From Microbulbifer agarilyticus (GTDB taxonomy: Bacteria > Pseudomonadota > Gammaproteobacteria > Pseudomonadales > Cellvibrionaceae), in NCBI RefSeq assembly GCF_001999945.1, contig NZ_CP019650.1:1736001-1800000 (forward strand): a DNA stretch of 64,000 nucleotides, given 5' to 3'. Positions within the stretch are counted from its first letter, which is position 1, and every line of letters starts with the position of its first letter. This document shows, one piece after another, positions 47,641 to 56,423 of the stretch. The position numbers and the translations under genes are program-made. The notes below the pieces were generated by a model. The model saw only the letters and a program-made list of their open reading frames with translations, was not told where the DNA came from and did not search any database.

Positions 47641-48111
47641 ATGCCATCCAGCCAAGATGCTACAGACCTCTCGTTACACTGGTTTAATCGCCTGGCGTAT
47701 CTTGGCGTATTGCCATTCGTGCTCGGCTTGTGGATGCAGTGGTCAGGAGTTTCATTTGGATATGTCGACGGACGCTTTTTGTTTGCTGCGTACAGCTGCG
47801 CGATTTTAAGTTTTTTGTGTGGAGTATGGTGGGGTGGCGCTTTGAACGCGGCGCATCATCCGGCACATAATAAGTTGATGTACCTGAGTAACGGCTTGTG
47901 CCTATTGGGGTGGGTCGGGCTTTTGCTTTATCGGACGCCGGTTGGTCTGCTGTTGCTTTTACTGTGTTATGTGTTTGTCGAGCGCATGGAGGCTTACTTA
48001 AAGCCAAACCGGCGCGAGCTCAGAAGTTACTTTCGCACGCGCACGCGGGTGACCTATTTGGTGGTCGCGTGCCATCTTGCGATGGTGCTGCTCCTTATTG
48101 CTGGCGGGTAG
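47641..48111 (+). CDS. DUF3429 membrane protein
   Basis: 156 aa, about five TM helices: LAYLGVLPFVLGLWMQWSG, AAYSCAILSFLCGVWWGGAL, then MYLSNGLCLLGWVGLLLYRT and LLLLLCYVFVERMEAYLKP, ending at AMVLLLIAGG. The GVWWGGAL sequence is the DUF3429 hallmark. Role unknown. Start ATG directly after the DUF3081 upstream region. Confidence 0.85.
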   Translation: MPSSQDATDLSLHWFNRLAYLGVLPFVLGLWMQWSGVSFGYVDGRFLFAAYSCAILSFLCGVWWGGALNAAHHPAHNKLMYLSNGLCLLGWVGLLLYRTPVGLLLLLLCYVFVERMEAYLKPNRRELRSYFRTRTRVTYLVVACHLAMVLLLIAGG

Positions 48112-48152
48112 CTGGTTTTTATGAGGGGCGTCTTTTGCTGCGCTTGATCCGG

Positions 48153-49316
48153 TCAATGCGTAGGCGTTTGTGTTGCCGTGATTACGGAGTAGGGGGTGAG
48201 TTCCTGCAGGATTTCTTGCAGTGTGATGAGTTGCCAGCACGCTTGGGCACCTTGCAAATAGCTTGGGCACTCGTCGTTGGTAAGTAGTTTTCGGGCGAGC
48301 GCGGCGGCTGGTGCTGCGGGTATCCATGGGCCATCGCCATTCAGGCCTAGTATTTGCCAGCTGGCCTTTGCGGACCTTTTCTTTACCTCTCCATGTACCT
48401 CAATTGTCATGCCGCCATGAGGTGAGCCTCCCGGCCACCACGCTGCGAGTTTGTGTCCCCATTTGGCAAACCAGGGCAGGTGCCAGGTCGTCGAGCGTTG
48501 TTTCATTGTGTGTGCAAATTTTGCGCACCAGCTTAGCCCGTCTTGCAGCGCCCAGGGCTGCACACCGGTACCAAAGCGGAGGTTTTGCAGTTTGGGCCAC
48601 AGTGGTGGGATGAGCTTGAGGTCGGGTATGTCGAAATCGCATACATGTCGAGTGCCGACCGGGTGCCCCAGGTGGACCTTGCGGGGCTCTGCGCCGGCAA
48701 AGGTACGATAGGTGCGGCCGTCGTGGATGATGTTGAACTCGCTGCCCAGTGCGTCCAGGCCGGAGCGTACCGTGGCGAGTCCGCGATGTATGCGGTGTGC
48801 CGGGGCAATAGCAATGTCGATATCGCTGATCGAGTCGAATTCTTCGGTAACCACCGCGAGTACGGCTGAGCTGAGTGCGGGCAGGCTGCTTGCGCCGGTT
48901 ACCGCGCAAGTGCCGGCTTTGGCGGCATTGCTATTCAGCGTGTCGAAGTTGGTGACAAAGTCCGTGCCGTCGGCGATGTCTAGATAATGCACCTCGTGCT
49001 CAATACAGGCGCGTGCCACCTGGTAGTCCTGCCCCTGGAACGGGCCAGCACAGTGGATTACAACATCGAGGTTGAGGCCGCGAATTTGCGCGGAAAAGTT
49101 GATCGAGTTTAAGTCGAGGCGAAGGCCGACAAACAAGGTTTGGGGGAATTGTTGTTGCAGTCGGTTGGCGAGCAGAGAGGCTTTAAACTGGTCGCGGCCG
49201 GCAATAAGAATCTGTACCGAAGGTACGTTTGCCAGCATTTCAGCGATACGGCTGCCGAAGGTGCCGTAACCACCCAATATAAGCACCCGTTTGCGGATTG
49301 CATGTTGTGCTGACAA
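48153..49316 (-). CDS. Saccharopine dehydrogenase-like NAD(P)-binding protein
   Basis: 387 aa. N-terminal Rossmann motif VLILGGYGTFGSRIAEMLA (residue 11), then RGLNLDVVIHCAGPFQGQDY and ARACIEHEVHYLDIADGTDF, the pattern of saccharopine dehydrogenase-like / trans-acting enoyl reductase-like enzymes. The C-terminal catalytic domain is less conserved. No biosynthetic partners are nearby. Substrate unknown. Confidence 0.82.
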   Translation of the reverse strand: MSAQHAIRKRVLILGGYGTFGSRIAEMLANVPSVQILIAGRDQFKASLLANRLQQQFPQTLFVGLRLDLNSINFSAQIRGLNLDVVIHCAGPFQGQDYQVARACIEHEVHYLDIADGTDFVTNFDTLNSNAAKAGTCAVTGASSLPALSSAVLAVVTEEFDSISDIDIAIAPAHRIHRGLATVRSGLDALGSEFNIIHDGRTYRTFAGAEPRKVHLGHPVGTRHVCDFDIPDLKLIPPLWPKLQNLRFGTGVQPWALQDGLSWCAKFAHTMKQRSTTWHLPWFAKWGHKLAAWWPGGSPHGGMTIEVHGEVKKRSAKASWQILGLNGDGPWIPAAPAAALARKLLTNDECPSYLQGAQACWQLITLQEILQELTPYSVITATQTPTH

Positions 49317-49375
49317 TGACTCGCTCCTGATCCTTGGCGCGCTTTTTTGTTCTAGTAGTGGCCTCTAAGGTAACA

Positions 49376-49403
49376 GGCTAGGGGGTGAGGGGCTAGGGGG
49401 TGA
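49376..49403. repeat. 15-bp tandem duplication at the lpxH stop codon
   Basis: GGCTAGGGGGTGA occurs at 49376-49388 and 49391-49403, giving a 15-bp period. The right copy contains the lpxH stop (CTA/TAG, 49393-49395); because the period is a multiple of three, the left copy supplies a second in-frame TAG. Confidence 0.85.
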
Positions 49404-50121
49404 TGGGCCAGTGGATCAGCTCCAGCCCGTATTCGTCCGCTTTAATGCTCCAGCCTAGTTTGCCCCAGTCGCCCAGCACCAATCGCTCTGCCGCTTGGCC
49501 GCTTACGCGGAGCTCGTGGCGGTGGGGTCGGTGCGTGTGGCCGTGAATCATGGTGTCGCAGTTGTACTCTTCGAGCGCCTTGACCACTTCTTCCGGTGTC
49601 ACGTCCATGATGTCTTCGGCTTTGAGGCTGTTCATGGACTTGGAGGCGGCGCGAATCTGTTCGGCAATCTGGCGGCGCTCTTCCAGCGATTTGCTCAGCA
49701 GCACTTGCTGCCACGCCGGGTTGCGAGCTTGCTGGCGAAAAGCCATGTACTCCTGGTCGCGTGTGCACAGGCTGTCGCCATGCATTAGGAGTACCGGTTT
49801 GCCGGCCAGTTCGACAACGCTTGGGTCTGGGAGCAGGGTAGCGCCGCAGCGCTGAGCAAAGTCTTCCCCTAGCAGAAAGTCGCGGTTGCCGTGCATCAGG
49901 AAGAGTGCTGGGCCGCTTTCAGAGTAGGTGCGGAGTTGCAGGGCAACTTGTTCAATCAGCGGTGCATCGTCGTCATCCCCGATCCATACTTCGAAGAAGT
50001 CGCCGAGAATGTAGAGTGCGTCTGCATCGGCCGCGGGCCCCTTGAGGAAGTCAAAAAAGGCCCGGGTGATGTCCGGGCGGGACTCGTCCAGGTGCAGGTC
50101 TGAGATGAGATAGCTGGCCAC
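49393..50121 (-). CDS. lpxH: UDP-2,3-diacylglucosamine diphosphatase
   Basis: Cytosolic/peripheral-membrane enzyme of lipid A biosynthesis, hydrolysing UDP-2,3-diacylglucosamine to lipid X. Calcineurin-like motifs: LISDLHLDESRPD, LGDFFEVWIGDDDD, LMHGNRDFLLGEDF, LLMHGDSLCTRDQEY and IHGHTHRPHRHEL. 242 aa is usual. It sits directly after ppiB (29 bases), the same order as in P. aeruginosa and E. coli-like genomes. Confidence 0.97.
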   Translation of the reverse strand: MASYLISDLHLDESRPDITRAFFDFLKGPAADADALYILGDFFEVWIGDDDDAPLIEQVALQLRTYSESGPALFLMHGNRDFLLGEDFAQRCGATLLPDPSVVELAGKPVLLMHGDSLCTRDQEYMAFRQQARNPAWQQVLLSKSLEERRQIAEQIRAASKSMNSLKAEDIMDVTPEEVVKALEEYNCDTMIHGHTHRPHRHELRVSGQAAERLVLGDWGKLGWSIKADEYGLELIHWPITP

Positions 50122-50150
50122 TGGATGATTCCGCCCTTGATCTGAGGTGA

Positions 50151-50660
50151 TTACTTGTCGGCGTAGGCGTCAGAGATGGTTACGCCGGTAATTTCGATGG
50201 TTTCGCGCGGTACGTCCTGATGGAAGCCGTTACTGCCGGTGGCAACGTCTTTGATCTTGTTTACTACGTCCATACCTTCAACAACTTTGCCGAATACGCA
50301 GTAGCCCCAGCCTTGCGCATCTTTTGAGCGGAAATTCAGGAAGTCGTTGTCGTTCACGTTGATGAAAAATTGAGCGGTGGCGGAGTGCGGGTCCATGGTA
50401 CGGGCCATTGCTACGGTGCCAGTGTCATTCTTCAGGCCGTTGTCTGCTTCGTTTTCTACAGCGTCGCGCGTTGGCTTCTGGTCCATGTTAGGGGTCATGC
50501 CGCCGCCCTGGATCATGAAGTTGTTGATCACGCGGTGAAAGATAGTACCGGTGTAGAAGTCGTCACGGCAGTACTGGAGGAAGTTGGCCGCGGTTTTAGG
50601 GGCCTTGTCAAAGTCCAGTTCCAGAGCGATGTCGCCGTGAGTGGTGTGCAGAGTGATCAT
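50151..50660 (-). CDS. ppiB: Cytoplasmic peptidyl-prolyl cis-trans isomerase B (cyclophilin)
   Basis: Cyclophilin-type protein-folding isomerase, 169 aa without signal peptide. Catalytic region [17 protein letters not shown] (Arg of FHRV), then [17 protein letters not shown] and [23 protein letters not shown] at 50660 divergent from glnS; both promoters lie in 50661-50824. Confidence 0.96.
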   Translation of the reverse strand: MITLHTTHGDIALELDFDKAPKTAANFLQYCRDDFYTGTIFHRVINNFMIQGGGMTPNMDQKPTRDAVENEADNGLKNDTGTVAMARTMDPHSATAQFFINVNDNDFLNFRSKDAQGWGYCVFGKVVEGMDVVNKIKDVATGSNGFHQDVPRETIEITGVTISDAYADK

Positions 50661-50824
50661 AAAATGTCCTGTCCGGGGTCGGTTTGGGGCGGCATGATAC
50701 TCTGTTCACAGACCGACGCAAGCGACTCAGGTAGTTGGCGTCCGGGAAATGAAAAGCCATGCGCAAACCCGCATCTGGGGTATAATCCGCCGCTTAGTTT
50801 GTACAGCTGTATATAGAGAAAGCT

Positions 50825-52498
50825 ATGACATCCGAGAGCAAGCCCGCTCACTTTCTACAGAACATCATTCGTGAAGACCTGGCCGAGGGCCGGGTTGATC
50901 AATTGACCACCCGTTTCCCGCCGGAGCCCAATGGCTACCTGCATATCGGCCATGCCAAATCTATTTGTTTGAATTTTGGCCTGGCGAAGGAGTTTGGGGG
51001 GCAATGTAACCTGCGTTTTGACGACACTAACCCGGCCAAGGAAGAAGAGGAATACGTTGACGCCATCAAGCGCGACGTATCCTGGCTTGGCTTCGACTGG
51101 GCAGGGGACGCACGTTATACCTCGGACTATTTCGATCAGCTGCATCAGTGGGCGATTTCTCTTATCGAGCAGGGTAAGGCATACGTGTGTGATCTGTCTC
51201 CGGAAGAGGCCCGTGAGTACCGTGGCACCTTGAAGGCTCCCGGTAAAAACAGCCCTCACCGTGATCGCTCCGTAGAAGAGAACCTCGACCTGTTCGCGCG
51301 TATGACCGCTGGTGAATTTGACGAGGGCAGCTGCAGCCTGCGCGCCAAGATTGATATGGCTGCGCCGAACATTAATTTGCGCGACCCGATCATTTACCGT
51401 ATCAAGAAGATGGCGCACCACCAGACTGGTGATAAATGGTGCGTATACCCGAGCTACGACTTCGCCCATGGCCAGTCCGATGCGATCGAAGGTATCAGCC
51501 ATTCCATCTGTACCCTCGAGTTTGAAGACCACAAACCGCTCTACGATTGGTTTATTGAGAACCTGCCGGTACCGGCACGTCCGCGCCAGTACGAATTCGC
51601 CCGCCTGCAGTTGAACTACACCGTGGTGTCCAAGCGCAAACTGAAGCAGCTGGTGGACGAAGGATTTGTCGATGGCTGGGACGATCCGCGTATGCCGACC
51701 CTTTCCGGTCTCCGTCGTCGCGGTGTGACGCCGGCGGCGATTCGCCAGTTCTGCGAAATGATCGGGGTTACCCGTTCTGATTCCACCGTGGACGTGGGCA
51801 TGCTCGAATACGCCATTCGCGACGACCTGGACAAGAATGCGCCCCGTGCCATGTGTGTCATGGCGCCGCTCAAGGTCACCCTTACCAACTATCCGGAAGG
51901 GCAGCAGGAAATGCTGAGTGCCCCGGGCCACCCAGTCCGTGATGACCTGCCAGCGCGGGAACTGCCGTTCACCAAGACCCTGTATATCGAGCAGGAAGAC
52001 TTCCGCGAGGAAGCCAACAAGAAATACAAGCGTCTGGTGCTCGGCAAGAAAGTCCGTCTGCGTAACGCCTATGTCATCAAGGCCGACGAAGTAGTCAAAA
52101 ATGACGCCGGTGAAATCGTCGAAGTGCTGTGTTCCGTTGATCTGGACACCCTGGGCAAGGACCCGGCCGACGGTGTGAAGCCCAAGGGTGTGATCCATTG
52201 GGTGTCTGCGGACAACAACGTCGATTGCGAAGTGCGCCTGTACGACCGCTTGTTCAACGAAGAAGCGCCGGATGCTGGTGGCAAGAATTTCCTGGAGTCA
52301 GTAAACCCGGACAACCTGCAGATACTCTCTGGTTGTAAGGCCGAAATCGGTCTCGCTCAGGCAGAGGCGGAGAAAGGCTACCAGTTCGAGCGCAACGGCT
52401 ATTTCTGTCGTGACAGCAAGTACGGCTCAGCGGAAAAGCCGGTATTCAACCGTACCATTGGCCTGCGCGACAGCTGGGCCAAAGAACAGAGTAAGTAG
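50825..52498 (+). CDS. glnS: Glutamine--tRNA ligase
   Basis: Class I aminoacyl-tRNA synthetase charging tRNA-Gln. HIGH motif in [16 protein letters not shown], the KMSKS-equivalent [10 protein letters not shown], and the family motifs [16 protein letters not shown] and [16 protein letters not shown]. The C-terminal anticodon-binding beta-barrel domains cover about residues 340-557. 557 aa is normal. Followed 9 bases later by cysS, so co-expressed. Confidence 0.98.
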   Translation: MTSESKPAHFLQNIIREDLAEGRVDQLTTRFPPEPNGYLHIGHAKSICLNFGLAKEFGGQCNLRFDDTNPAKEEEEYVDAIKRDVSWLGFDWAGDARYTSDYFDQLHQWAISLIEQGKAYVCDLSPEEAREYRGTLKAPGKNSPHRDRSVEENLDLFARMTAGEFDEGSCSLRAKIDMAAPNINLRDPIIYRIKKMAHHQTGDKWCVYPSYDFAHGQSDAIEGISHSICTLEFEDHKPLYDWFIENLPVPARPRQYEFARLQLNYTVVSKRKLKQLVDEGFVDGWDDPRMPTLSGLRRRGVTPAAIRQFCEMIGVTRSDSTVDVGMLEYAIRDDLDKNAPRAMCVMAPLKVTLTNYPEGQQEMLSAPGHPVRDDLPARELPFTKTLYIEQEDFREEANKKYKRLVLGKKVRLRNAYVIKADEVVKNDAGEIVEVLCSVDLDTLGKDPADGVKPKGVIHWVSADNNVDCEVRLYDRLFNEEAPDAGGKNFLESVNPDNLQILSGCKAEIGLAQAEAEKGYQFERNGYFCRDSKYGSAEKPVFNRTIGLRDSWAKEQSK

Positions 52499-52507
52499 CG
52501 GATAGAG

Positions 52508-53881
52508 ATGTCTCTCAAGATCTACAACACCTTCTCAGGTGAAAAAGAAGTCTTTACACCCATTCAGGAAGATCGCGTGCGCATGTACGTGTGTGGTCCT
52601 ACTGTTTACAACCGGGTGCACATTGGTAATGCCCGTCCTGCGGTGGTGTTCGACACCCTCTATCGGGTGCTGAGAAGTTTGTACGGCGATGTGGTCTACG
52701 CGCGCAATATCACAGATATTGACGACAAAATCATGAAAGCGGCGCGTGATAACGGTGAAGAAATCACAGCGTTGAGCCAGCGATTCGCGCAGGCGTACTT
52801 CGAAGATATGCTTGCGTTGAATACTCTTCAGCCGGATGTCACGCCATATGCCACTGAGCACTTGCCTGAAATGATCGCGATGATCGAGGCGCTGGTCGAG
52901 AAGGGCCACGCCTACGCCGCGGAAGGCCACGTCCTGTTTGCGGTAGAGTCTATGGACGATTACGGCAAGCTGTCCAAGCGTTCCCTGGACGATATGCTGG
53001 CCGGTGCCCGGGTTGAAGTCGCACCGTACAAAAAGTACGCCGGAGATTTTGTGCTGTGGAAGCCGTCTTCCGATGAAGAGCCTGGTTGGGATAGCCCCTG
53101 GGGTCGTGGTCGCCCGGGCTGGCACCTTGAGTGCTCGGCGATGATCAAAAAGCATCTGGGTGAAACCATCGATATCCACGGTGGTGGCCGTGACCTGACT
53201 TTCCCGCACCATGAAAACGAGCGCGCGCAAAGCTGCTGCGCCAATGGTGTGGATTTTGTGCGTTACTGGATGCACAACGGCTACGTAAATATCGACGGCG
53301 AGAAGATGTCCAAGTCCCTGGGCAACTTCCGTATGGTCAATGATCTGCTGAAACAATATCCCGGTGAGGTTTTGCGCTTTGCGCTATTGTCGGCGCACTA
53401 CCGTTCGGAGCTAAACTTCAGCGCCGACCTGCTCGATCAGGCGTGGCGCACGCTGGATGGCCTGTATGGCGCCTTGCGTGAAACTCAGTCGGTAACCGCA
53501 ACTGCGGCCAACCTGGAAGGTACTGCGTTTACCCAGGCCCTGCACGATGACCTGAATACGCCTATTGCGATCAGTGAGCTGCATCAGCTGGCGCGAGACC
53601 TGAACAAGGCCGCGGAATCTGAAAAGCCCGCGTTGAAAGGCCAGCTGCTTGCGGCGGCTGAAATGCTCGGTATTCTGCAGATGGACGCAGAAGCCTGGTT
53701 CAAGCAATCCCGTGGTGGCGATGCCATCAGCGAAGAAGAGATTGAGGCGTTGATTGCCGAGCGCCAGCAAAGTAAGAAGGACAAAAATTTTGCCCGTGCA
53801 GATGAGATCCGTGAGGAACTCAAAGCCAAAGGCGTGGTGCTGGAAGATAGCCGCGAAGGAACCAAGTGGCGCCGCGAGTAA
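52508..53881 (+). CDS. cysS: Cysteine--tRNA ligase
   Basis: Class I synthetase for tRNA-Cys. HIGH-type motif [16 protein letters not shown], with Cys28 as first zinc ligand; the other ligands are in [11 protein letters not shown] and [17 protein letters not shown] motif is [12 protein letters not shown]. 457 aa is typical. Partner of glnS in an operon conserved with pseudomonads. Confidence 0.98.
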   Translation: MSLKIYNTFSGEKEVFTPIQEDRVRMYVCGPTVYNRVHIGNARPAVVFDTLYRVLRSLYGDVVYARNITDIDDKIMKAARDNGEEITALSQRFAQAYFEDMLALNTLQPDVTPYATEHLPEMIAMIEALVEKGHAYAAEGHVLFAVESMDDYGKLSKRSLDDMLAGARVEVAPYKKYAGDFVLWKPSSDEEPGWDSPWGRGRPGWHLECSAMIKKHLGETIDIHGGGRDLTFPHHENERAQSCCANGVDFVRYWMHNGYVNIDGEKMSKSLGNFRMVNDLLKQYPGEVLRFALLSAHYRSELNFSADLLDQAWRTLDGLYGALRETQSVTATAANLEGTAFTQALHDDLNTPIAISELHQLARDLNKAAESEKPALKGQLLAAAEMLGILQMDAEAWFKQSRGGDAISEEEIEALIAERQQSKKDKNFARADEIREELKAKGVVLEDSREGTKWRRE

Positions 53882-53899
53882 GCGGCGTTGGTTTGTCGC

Positions 53900-53943
53900 A
53901 GATCCAAAATAGATCCAAAGTAGATTCAAAGTAGATTAGAACA
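53900..53943. repeat. 11-bp tandem repeat upstream of the DUF3012-mks genes
   Basis: AGATCCAAAAT, AGATCCAAAGT, AGATTCAAAGT, then a decayed fourth copy starting AGATTAGAAC. The 11-bp period is close to one DNA helical turn, so the AT-rich blocks lie on the same face. It lies after cysS, 33 bases before the DUF3012 ATG, where a promoter would be expected. Confidence 0.85.
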
Positions 53944-53975
53944 AGAACGAAAGAACAATTAGAGATAAAACGACC

Positions 53976-54164
53976 ATGAAAAACATCCTCACTATTACTG
54001 CTGTTGTGTCCGCTGTTTTTCTGCTTGCAGCCTGTGAACCCAAGCGCGGTTCCGATGCCTGGTGTAAGAAGATGGACGAAACGCCCAAGGGCGACTGGAG
54101 CTTCAAGGACGCCGGCGACTACACCAAATACTGCGTACTAAACCAAAAACCAGACGAAAACTAA
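53976..54164 (+). CDS. DUF3012 small lipoprotein
   Basis: 62 aa. Lipoprotein signal peptide with lipobox LLAAC, then the family pattern EPKRGSDAWCKKMDETPKGD and DAGDYTKYCVLN with two conserved Cys after the lipidated one. Function unknown. It lies only 26 bases before mksF with no terminator, so it may be the first gene of the mks operon. Confidence 0.88.
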   Translation: MKNILTITAVVSAVFLLAACEPKRGSDAWCKKMDETPKGDWSFKDAGDYTKYCVLNQKPDEN

Positions 54165-54190
54165 GCGGCGCTCTGTACGGAAGCTGTCCG

Positions 54191-55624
54191 TTGTTTTTTG
54201 TCGATTCCTGCCAGCATTTCTTCCGCCCGCTTACCGGTAAGTACCGTGAGCAGGTGGTTGAGTGTCTGCGTCTGTTATATGAGCGCCTGTATACCGCCAA
54301 GGCGGATTACGGTGAATCCCTAAACCGCGAGCAGATTCTGGAAATCTTTTCAGAAGCGCTTACGCGGGCCCCGCAACTCGACAGCGACGGCGAGGGCGGT
54401 ACCGAATCCGAGGGACGCTTTCGCGGCCTGCGCGAACAATCCATATGGGTGCTGAATAGTCTGGTGGAGTTTGGCTGGCTGGAAAAGCTGGTGGACTCCG
54501 CTACGCTCACCGTATCTTATCCGTTCAGTCGTCGTGGTCGCTTGTTTACGCAACCGCTGGTGGAACTAAACAGCACCCGCGTGCGCACCCGCCATCGCAA
54601 CACCCGTAACACGCTAAATGCTCTGGACGCCTTCGCTAGCCGCGGTGAGATCTACGATCTGATCGATGCGTGGGAGTATTCCGAGAGAATCGTTGCCGAC
54701 TTCACCGATATGATCGCTGAGCTTGAAGAGCGCAAGCGGGAGATGGTGCGTGAGGTCGAAGCACACATTCTGGTGCAGCAAGCGACCGACGAATTCTTTT
54801 CGTTTATGGAGAGCCGCTTCCAGCCAGATCTGGCGATCAGGCTTTCTGCGGATAGTGTGGAGAAACACCGCGATAGTATCAGCCGGGTAATCGGTCAGAT
54901 ACGTCGCAAAGACAGCGCACAAAAAGCGGAATGGGAGCAGCGCTTGCGCCAGCAATTGCCCGAGCTTTTTGTCGAGGGGCAGTCGGTTCTGTGGTTGATG
55001 CTCGACACCATCGAAGATCGCATGCGTCGCGCCTGTGAGGTGAAGTTGCCGGCACTGCGCCAGGCCCTGCAAGGGTTTACCAAACGCGCAGAAATTATTA
55101 TTCGTCAGCTCAGTTACCTGCAAAGCACCACTGAGGGTGCATTCACGGATCTGTGTCAGGAACTGGGTGCGAGCGACCGACGGGATGCGCTGCTTTCCAG
55201 CCTCGGCGATGATCTCGCCGGTTTTCAGTTGCGCCTGTTTGATCCAAAGCACACCCAATTGTGGCAGCGCAGCCGCCGTCAGCCAGTGAATACCTTGGTA
55301 GAGGATGAGGCACCGATCGATGATGAAAGTCAGCGTGGTATCGTCCTGCAGCAGCTGCTGGACCAAGCATTCAATTTCAACAGCAGCGATCTCAAAACTT
55401 ACTTGGCGAATGCGCTCGGTAGCGGGCAGCGGGTGCACAGCCGCGACCTTCCGCTATCCAACGCGCGGGACCTGCTGGCCATGAGTCACGCGCTGGAAGC
55501 CGCGGCGGTTTCGCAAGATGGCACCGGCCCCTTTGTGGAAGTAACTTTTTCTGGTGAAACCGCGAGCAATGATTATTTCCAGTCTTTCGATGAATACACA
55601 CTTGAGTTGAAAAACCGTGATTGA
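54191..55624 (+). CDS. mksF: MksF/JetA, kleisin subunit of a MukBEF-like condensin
   Basis: 477 aa, MukF-like (JetA in Wadjet nomenclature). The N-terminal winged-helix part (QHFFRPLTGKYREQVVECL) and the long helical middle (EERKREMVREVEAHILVQQA) are characteristic, followed by a C-terminal region with RDLPLSNARDLLAMSHALE. Start is TTG at 54191 with GGAAG 8 bases before it; no in-frame ATG nearby gives the usual N-terminus. It bridges the SMC heads of MksB and carries MksE. Overlaps mksE by 8 bases. Confidence 0.85.
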   Translation: MFFVDSCQHFFRPLTGKYREQVVECLRLLYERLYTAKADYGESLNREQILEIFSEALTRAPQLDSDGEGGTESEGRFRGLREQSIWVLNSLVEFGWLEKLVDSATLTVSYPFSRRGRLFTQPLVELNSTRVRTRHRNTRNTLNALDAFASRGEIYDLIDAWEYSERIVADFTDMIAELEERKREMVREVEAHILVQQATDEFFSFMESRFQPDLAIRLSADSVEKHRDSISRVIGQIRRKDSAQKAEWEQRLRQQLPELFVEGQSVLWLMLDTIEDRMRRACEVKLPALRQALQGFTKRAEIIIRQLSYLQSTTEGAFTDLCQELGASDRRDALLSSLGDDLAGFQLRLFDPKHTQLWQRSRRQPVNTLVEDEAPIDDESQRGIVLQQLLDQAFNFNSSDLKTYLANALGSGQRVHSRDLPLSNARDLLAMSHALEAAAVSQDGTGPFVEVTFSGETASNDYFQSFDEYTLELKNRD

Positions 55625-56402
55625 ACAGGCTCTAGACGAGGCGTTGGCGCAGTGCCGCCTGACCCGCAATGAATTTTCCGAGCTGCTGGTACGCCTACTG
55701 GATTACGGTGTTATCTGCCGAGATGAAAGTAACGTTGAAACGCTACTTTACGATCGCTTTCAGCGCTGCGAGCAGTTGATCCGCGATTGGATCGCACCTT
55801 TGGGCTTGCGTTTGCAGCACGATAGCCGTTTCCAGTTCATTCGTGTCTATCCGCCGGGCGCCGAAGTCCCTAGCATGCCGGATCAGGACGAGCCGCACCA
55901 TGGCGGTTTTCGCGCGCGTCTTTCGCAACAGGAAGTCGCCGCGATTCTTGTATTGCGTGTCGAATACGACAAGTCGTTGCGGGAGGGGCAGGTTGATGAC
56001 CAGGGTTGTGTGGCACTGACCCTCGAAGCCCTAGAGCTTGGCTTGCGCAACTTGCTCAAAATGTCGCTGCCAGACAAGTTGGCAGAGCGCAAGCAGCTGT
56101 TGAAGAAGCTGCGCCAGCTGCGCTTGATTCAGTTCAATGGGGACGACAACGATGCCGGTGCGGAAGCCCTGCTGAGAGTACGACCTACTATCGCGCAGTT
56201 TGTAAGTGAGGCGGCACTGGCTCAGCTCTTGGAGAGTGAGCCCGCCGTGGTGGAAGCGGTGGCGGAGCCAGCAGTTCAACCAGCTGCGGACGCTCAGGTG
56301 CCTGTCGTGCCTTCTGCCGCGCCTAAAAATAGCAAGGAAGACATTCAGCGCATTACGCCTGCCAGTGAAGAGCACAGCCTCTTTGCTGATTCGCAACAAT
56401 AA
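55617..56402 (+). CDS. mksE: MksE/JetB, accessory subunit of the Mks condensin
   Basis: 261 aa, DUF4194 family. The recognisable core is RNEFSELLVRLLDYGVICRD, YDRFQRCEQLIRDWIAPLGL, FQFIRVYPPGAEVP, and LSQQEVAAILVLRVEYDKSL. Two winged-helix-like halves are expected, as in MukE. The C-terminal 60 residues are Ala/Val/Pro-rich and poorly conserved. GTG start at 55617 overlaps the mksF stop. It is 21 bases before mksB. Confidence 0.87.
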   Translation: MIEQALDEALAQCRLTRNEFSELLVRLLDYGVICRDESNVETLLYDRFQRCEQLIRDWIAPLGLRLQHDSRFQFIRVYPPGAEVPSMPDQDEPHHGGFRARLSQQEVAAILVLRVEYDKSLREGQVDDQGCVALTLEALELGLRNLLKMSLPDKLAERKQLLKKLRQLRLIQFNGDDNDAGAEALLRVRPTIAQFVSEAALAQLLESEPAVVEAVAEPAVQPAADAQVPVVPSAAPKNSKEDIQRITPASEEHSLFADSQQ

Positions 56403-56423
56403 AATAGTGAGCGAACGAAACGC

